DNA from: Pelecanus crispus | Taxonomy: Eukaryota > Chordata > Aves > Pelecaniformes > Pelecanidae | Assembly (NCBI RefSeq): GCF_030463565.1 | Contig: NC_134649.1 | Coordinates: forward strand, 38,217,044-38,281,043 | Length of the DNA: 64,000 nt | Direction: 5' to 3' | Shown here: piece after piece, positions 62,336 to 64,000 of the stretch | Position numbering within the stretch: the stretch's first letter is position 1 | How the letters are laid out: every line of letters starts with the position of its first letter | The notes under the pieces: generated by a model | The model's input: only the letters and a program-made list of their open reading frames with translations | Databases searched by the model: none | What the model was told of the DNA's origin: nothing | Position numbers and translations under genes: made by a program

Positions 62336-62355
62336 AAAAAAAAAAAAAAAAAAAA
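62336..62355. repeat. A20 homopolymer
   Basis: Twenty A inside the presumed MGLL 5' region, following GGGGAGG. Length likely variable. Confidence 0.9.
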
Positions 62356-62603
62356 GTGATGAACAAGAAGTGGTGAATTACCCAACCGACTTCCCTCAAA
62401 GAGCGAGCGAGCCGGGAAGAGGAGCTGCGGCGAGCCCCGCGCAGCCCGCCCGGAGCGCCGGAGCTGCCCGGGAGGGACCCGCCGGGCACCCACCGGGGAC
62501 CGTGGGGGCTGCGTGGCTGGCGGAGTGTGAATGCATCTCCGCGGCGAGATGCAAAAAGCCTTACCTCCTTGCGTTTGACTTGCGATGCCGGCTCCTCACT
62601 AGA

Positions 62604-62632
62604 ATGCAAACCCTCGCACAGGATGAAAACAG
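62604..62632 (+). CDS. MGLL: candidate MGLL alternative first coding exon (10-residue N-terminal extension)
   Basis: ATG at 62604 (A at -3) encodes MQTLAQDEN and two bases of a tenth codon, then CAG is followed by GTTTGT, a possible donor at 62633. Splicing to the acceptor TTCTTCCAG at 63219 completes AG-A as Arg and enters the MGLL frame directly before MPEESS. The human long MGLL isoform, as I recall it, begins METGPEDPSS before MPEESS: the same extension length and a similar pattern (M-x-T...D). The match in position, phase and length is why I call this an exon. The first in-frame ATG upstream of the donor is this one. It remains unproven without transcript data. Confidence 0.55.
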
Positions 62633-63219
62633 GTTTGTTGCAAATGCTCCTGGAGATGTTTCAACCCGCACCGCTGCCACCTTCCCGTTTGAGATGTCAG
62701 AGAAGATCCTAATGATGACACGGTGGCAGATACCTCTGCTGCGTACCCTCTGCTGTTCTTTGGAGATGTTAAGGCAGAGATAAATCTTTTATGCAGCTGT
62801 CTTTTCATATCTGTAGCGGTTGCTGCACAATCTGCACTTGATTGCAGCTAAAATATTCTTTTTAGGATCCGTTTCACAAAATGATGCAAAATAAACACAG
62901 ATGGGAGAAGTGGGGGAGAGAAAGCTGTAACGAAGTAGTGATGGTGGATTGCGCTTCCCTCCTTCCCCCTCTCCAATGCCCTCCCCCAAAATGTGAGCCT
63001 CTTCTGAACACAGAATGCTACATTTCTGTTTTAAAGCAGTAAAGATTTTGGGGGCTTTTTGGCTGGGGTTTTGGAGGGAGACTTCCGTCAGTAGTGCTTG
63101 CCTTACTGACGGACTTTCTTGAATGTCCGTGGCTACCGAGCCCATCAGCCTCTATCTTGCCTTCACCTGTTTTAAAGCATGTCTTGTTTCTTCCAACACC
63201 TTGCAGGTCATTCTTCCAG
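62633..63219 (+). other. MGLL: presumed MGLL intron between alternative exon 1 and the MPEESS exon
   Basis: 587 bp, GTTTGT to TTCTTCCAG. No other gene is recognisable. A second acceptor-like site, TTGCAG at 63206, has a better pyrimidine tract but would break the frame from exon 1, so it would only suit a non-coding upstream exon. Confidence 0.45.
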
Positions 63220-63345
63220 AATGCCAGAGGAAAGTTCGCCAAAGCGGAGTCCTCAAAACATCCCATACAAGGACCTGCCCCATATCGTCAATGCTGATGG
63301 GCAGCATCTCTTCTGCAGGTATTGGAAGCCTGCAGCAACTCCCAG
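63220..63345 (+). CDS. MGLL: MGLL, monoglyceride lipase, 5' coding exon (gene continues beyond window)
   Basis: From the ATG at 63221 the exon encodes 41 residues plus two bases: [20 protein letters not shown], then [21 protein letters not shown], ending in CCCAG before GTGAGC, a near-consensus donor. This is the characteristic N-terminus of monoglyceride lipase. MGLL is an alpha/beta-hydrolase that splits monoacylglycerols, including the endocannabinoid 2-arachidonoylglycerol, into fatty acid and glycerol; it associates with membranes. The catalytic Ser-Asp-His triad, the GHSMGG elbow and the lid lie in later exons outside the window. Either this ATG or the one in the upstream exon may start the protein. 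The gene is divergent from KBTBD12. Confidence 0.93.
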
Positions 63346-64000
63346 GTGAGCACTTTGAAGCAAATGTCCTTTTTTACTATCAGTAAATAAGACTCTATTC
63401 GTGTAATTATTATTTATAGCTTGACTGGCATTACAAGGCTGTGTGCATGGAGCTTTACAGAACCACTAAGAGAGGTTTCTCTCATCTGAGAGAGTCCCTA
63501 CTGTAAAGACTGTATTCTCCAAACCTTTACTCACTCAAGTCAGCCTTACAGATGTAAAACATTCTGTTCAACAAACTGTTCAATTCATACACAGCTGGCT
63601 TGGCTGGCAGTTCAGTGTGCTACCGAGTGGCACATGCAGGTGGCTGATATCTATCGGCAATAAACAACTATTTGCAAACTAATAACGCAGGCAATCAGGG
63701 AGGGATGGGATACAGGCTTTGGGATGTCTACTCTTTCTGATTTTCTCAGTGTCAGCAAATTAAACATCAGCATTTGACTTCAGTTTCAACAGTAGTAGCC
63801 GAAATCTCAGGGCAACAGGCAGAACATAGTTTGACTCCATTGATTTTTGACTGTTCTTTGTTGGTTTTTTTTTTAATTATTTATAGTTAGTAAATGATTT
63901 AGGGAGCTCTTACTGGCAACTGTGATTTCAAAACTGACCTTGGTAATAAACAGGGACAAGGAACCGGATAGAGAAATTTCTCTAATGTTTTTGTCATAAT
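63346..64000 (+). other. MGLL: start of the next MGLL intron
   Basis: Begins GTGAGC and runs past the window edge. AT-rich unique DNA with a poly-T run at about 63866-63874 followed by ATTTATAG. No exon is recognisable. Confidence 0.85.

Larger units (their letters stand above)
61150..62600 (+). promoter_or_regulatory. MGLL: CpG island, MGLL promoter and 5' UTR region
   Basis: Very GC- and CpG-rich, in sharp contrast to the AT-rich surroundings. It contains many GC-box-like words, GGCCC pentamer repeats (61721-61742), C20 and G15 tracts and a (CTC)n run (61924-61944). It ends just before the candidate MGLL exon 1 start codon at 62604 and 0.6 kb before the certain MGLL coding exon. A CpG-island promoter firing towards MGLL is the natural reading. 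The transcription start is not determinable. It could also drive a divergent minus-strand transcript, possibly an upstream KBTBD12 exon. Confidence 0.85.

Noticed and set aside
63201-63206. TTGCAG as the acceptor of the MGLL coding exon
   Set aside because: It would break the frame from the candidate exon 1; retained only as a possible site for a non-coding upstream exon.
1-64000. CRISPR arrays, operons, phage or other prokaryotic systems
   Set aside because: The window is vertebrate chromosomal DNA with spliced genes; no repeat-spacer arrays or compact gene clusters are present.

Overview
The window is vertebrate nuclear DNA, most likely from a bird. One end carries a CR1 retrotransposon of the avian type, interspersed repeats are otherwise sparse and short, and two genes can be identified from their encoded protein sequence: KBTBD12 (minus strand, five coding exons, complete coding sequence) and the 5' end of MGLL (plus strand, running out of the right edge). 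The two genes are head to head, about 24 kb apart from start codon to start codon. As I recall, the human 3q21.3 locus has the same divergent MGLL/KBTBD12 order, so this looks like conserved synteny. I cannot name the species.

Layout from left to right. Positions 1-875 are an antisense CR1 LINE whose reverse transcriptase frame is still open to the window edge. Positions 880-8641 are the region 3' of KBTBD12, holding its 3' UTR and two MIR-like SINE remnants. Positions 8642-38216 hold KBTBD12: coding exons at 37147-38216, 35924-36194, 32464-32614, 20509-20706 and 8642-8811, all with GT-AG junctions and matching phases. They sum to 1860 nt, encoding 619 residues plus a stop. Positions 38217-61150 are non-coding space between the two gene 5' ends, with ancient repeat remnants, several candidate cis-regulatory blocks and striking short palindromes. 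Positions 61150-62600 are a strong CpG island taken as the MGLL promoter and 5' UTR. MGLL coding sequence is supported at 63220-63345, with a plausible alternative N-terminal exon at 62604-62632 that splices to it in frame.

Function. KBTBD12 encodes a BTB-BACK-kelch protein, the architecture of CUL3 ubiquitin-ligase adaptors. MGLL encodes monoglyceride lipase, which hydrolyses monoacylglycerols including 2-arachidonoylglycerol. Nothing in the sequence suggests they act in one pathway; they are neighbours that may share regulatory DNA.

I found no evidence of a new multi-gene system. The main points for a second look are the MGLL alternative N-terminus, an open CR1 reverse transcriptase frame, a perfect 16-bp inverted repeat inside a KBTBD12 intron, and TATA/MEF2-like elements in the intergenic region that could be unannotated promoters. 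Most other open frames in the window are short, low-complexity or overlapping, and I do not consider them genes.
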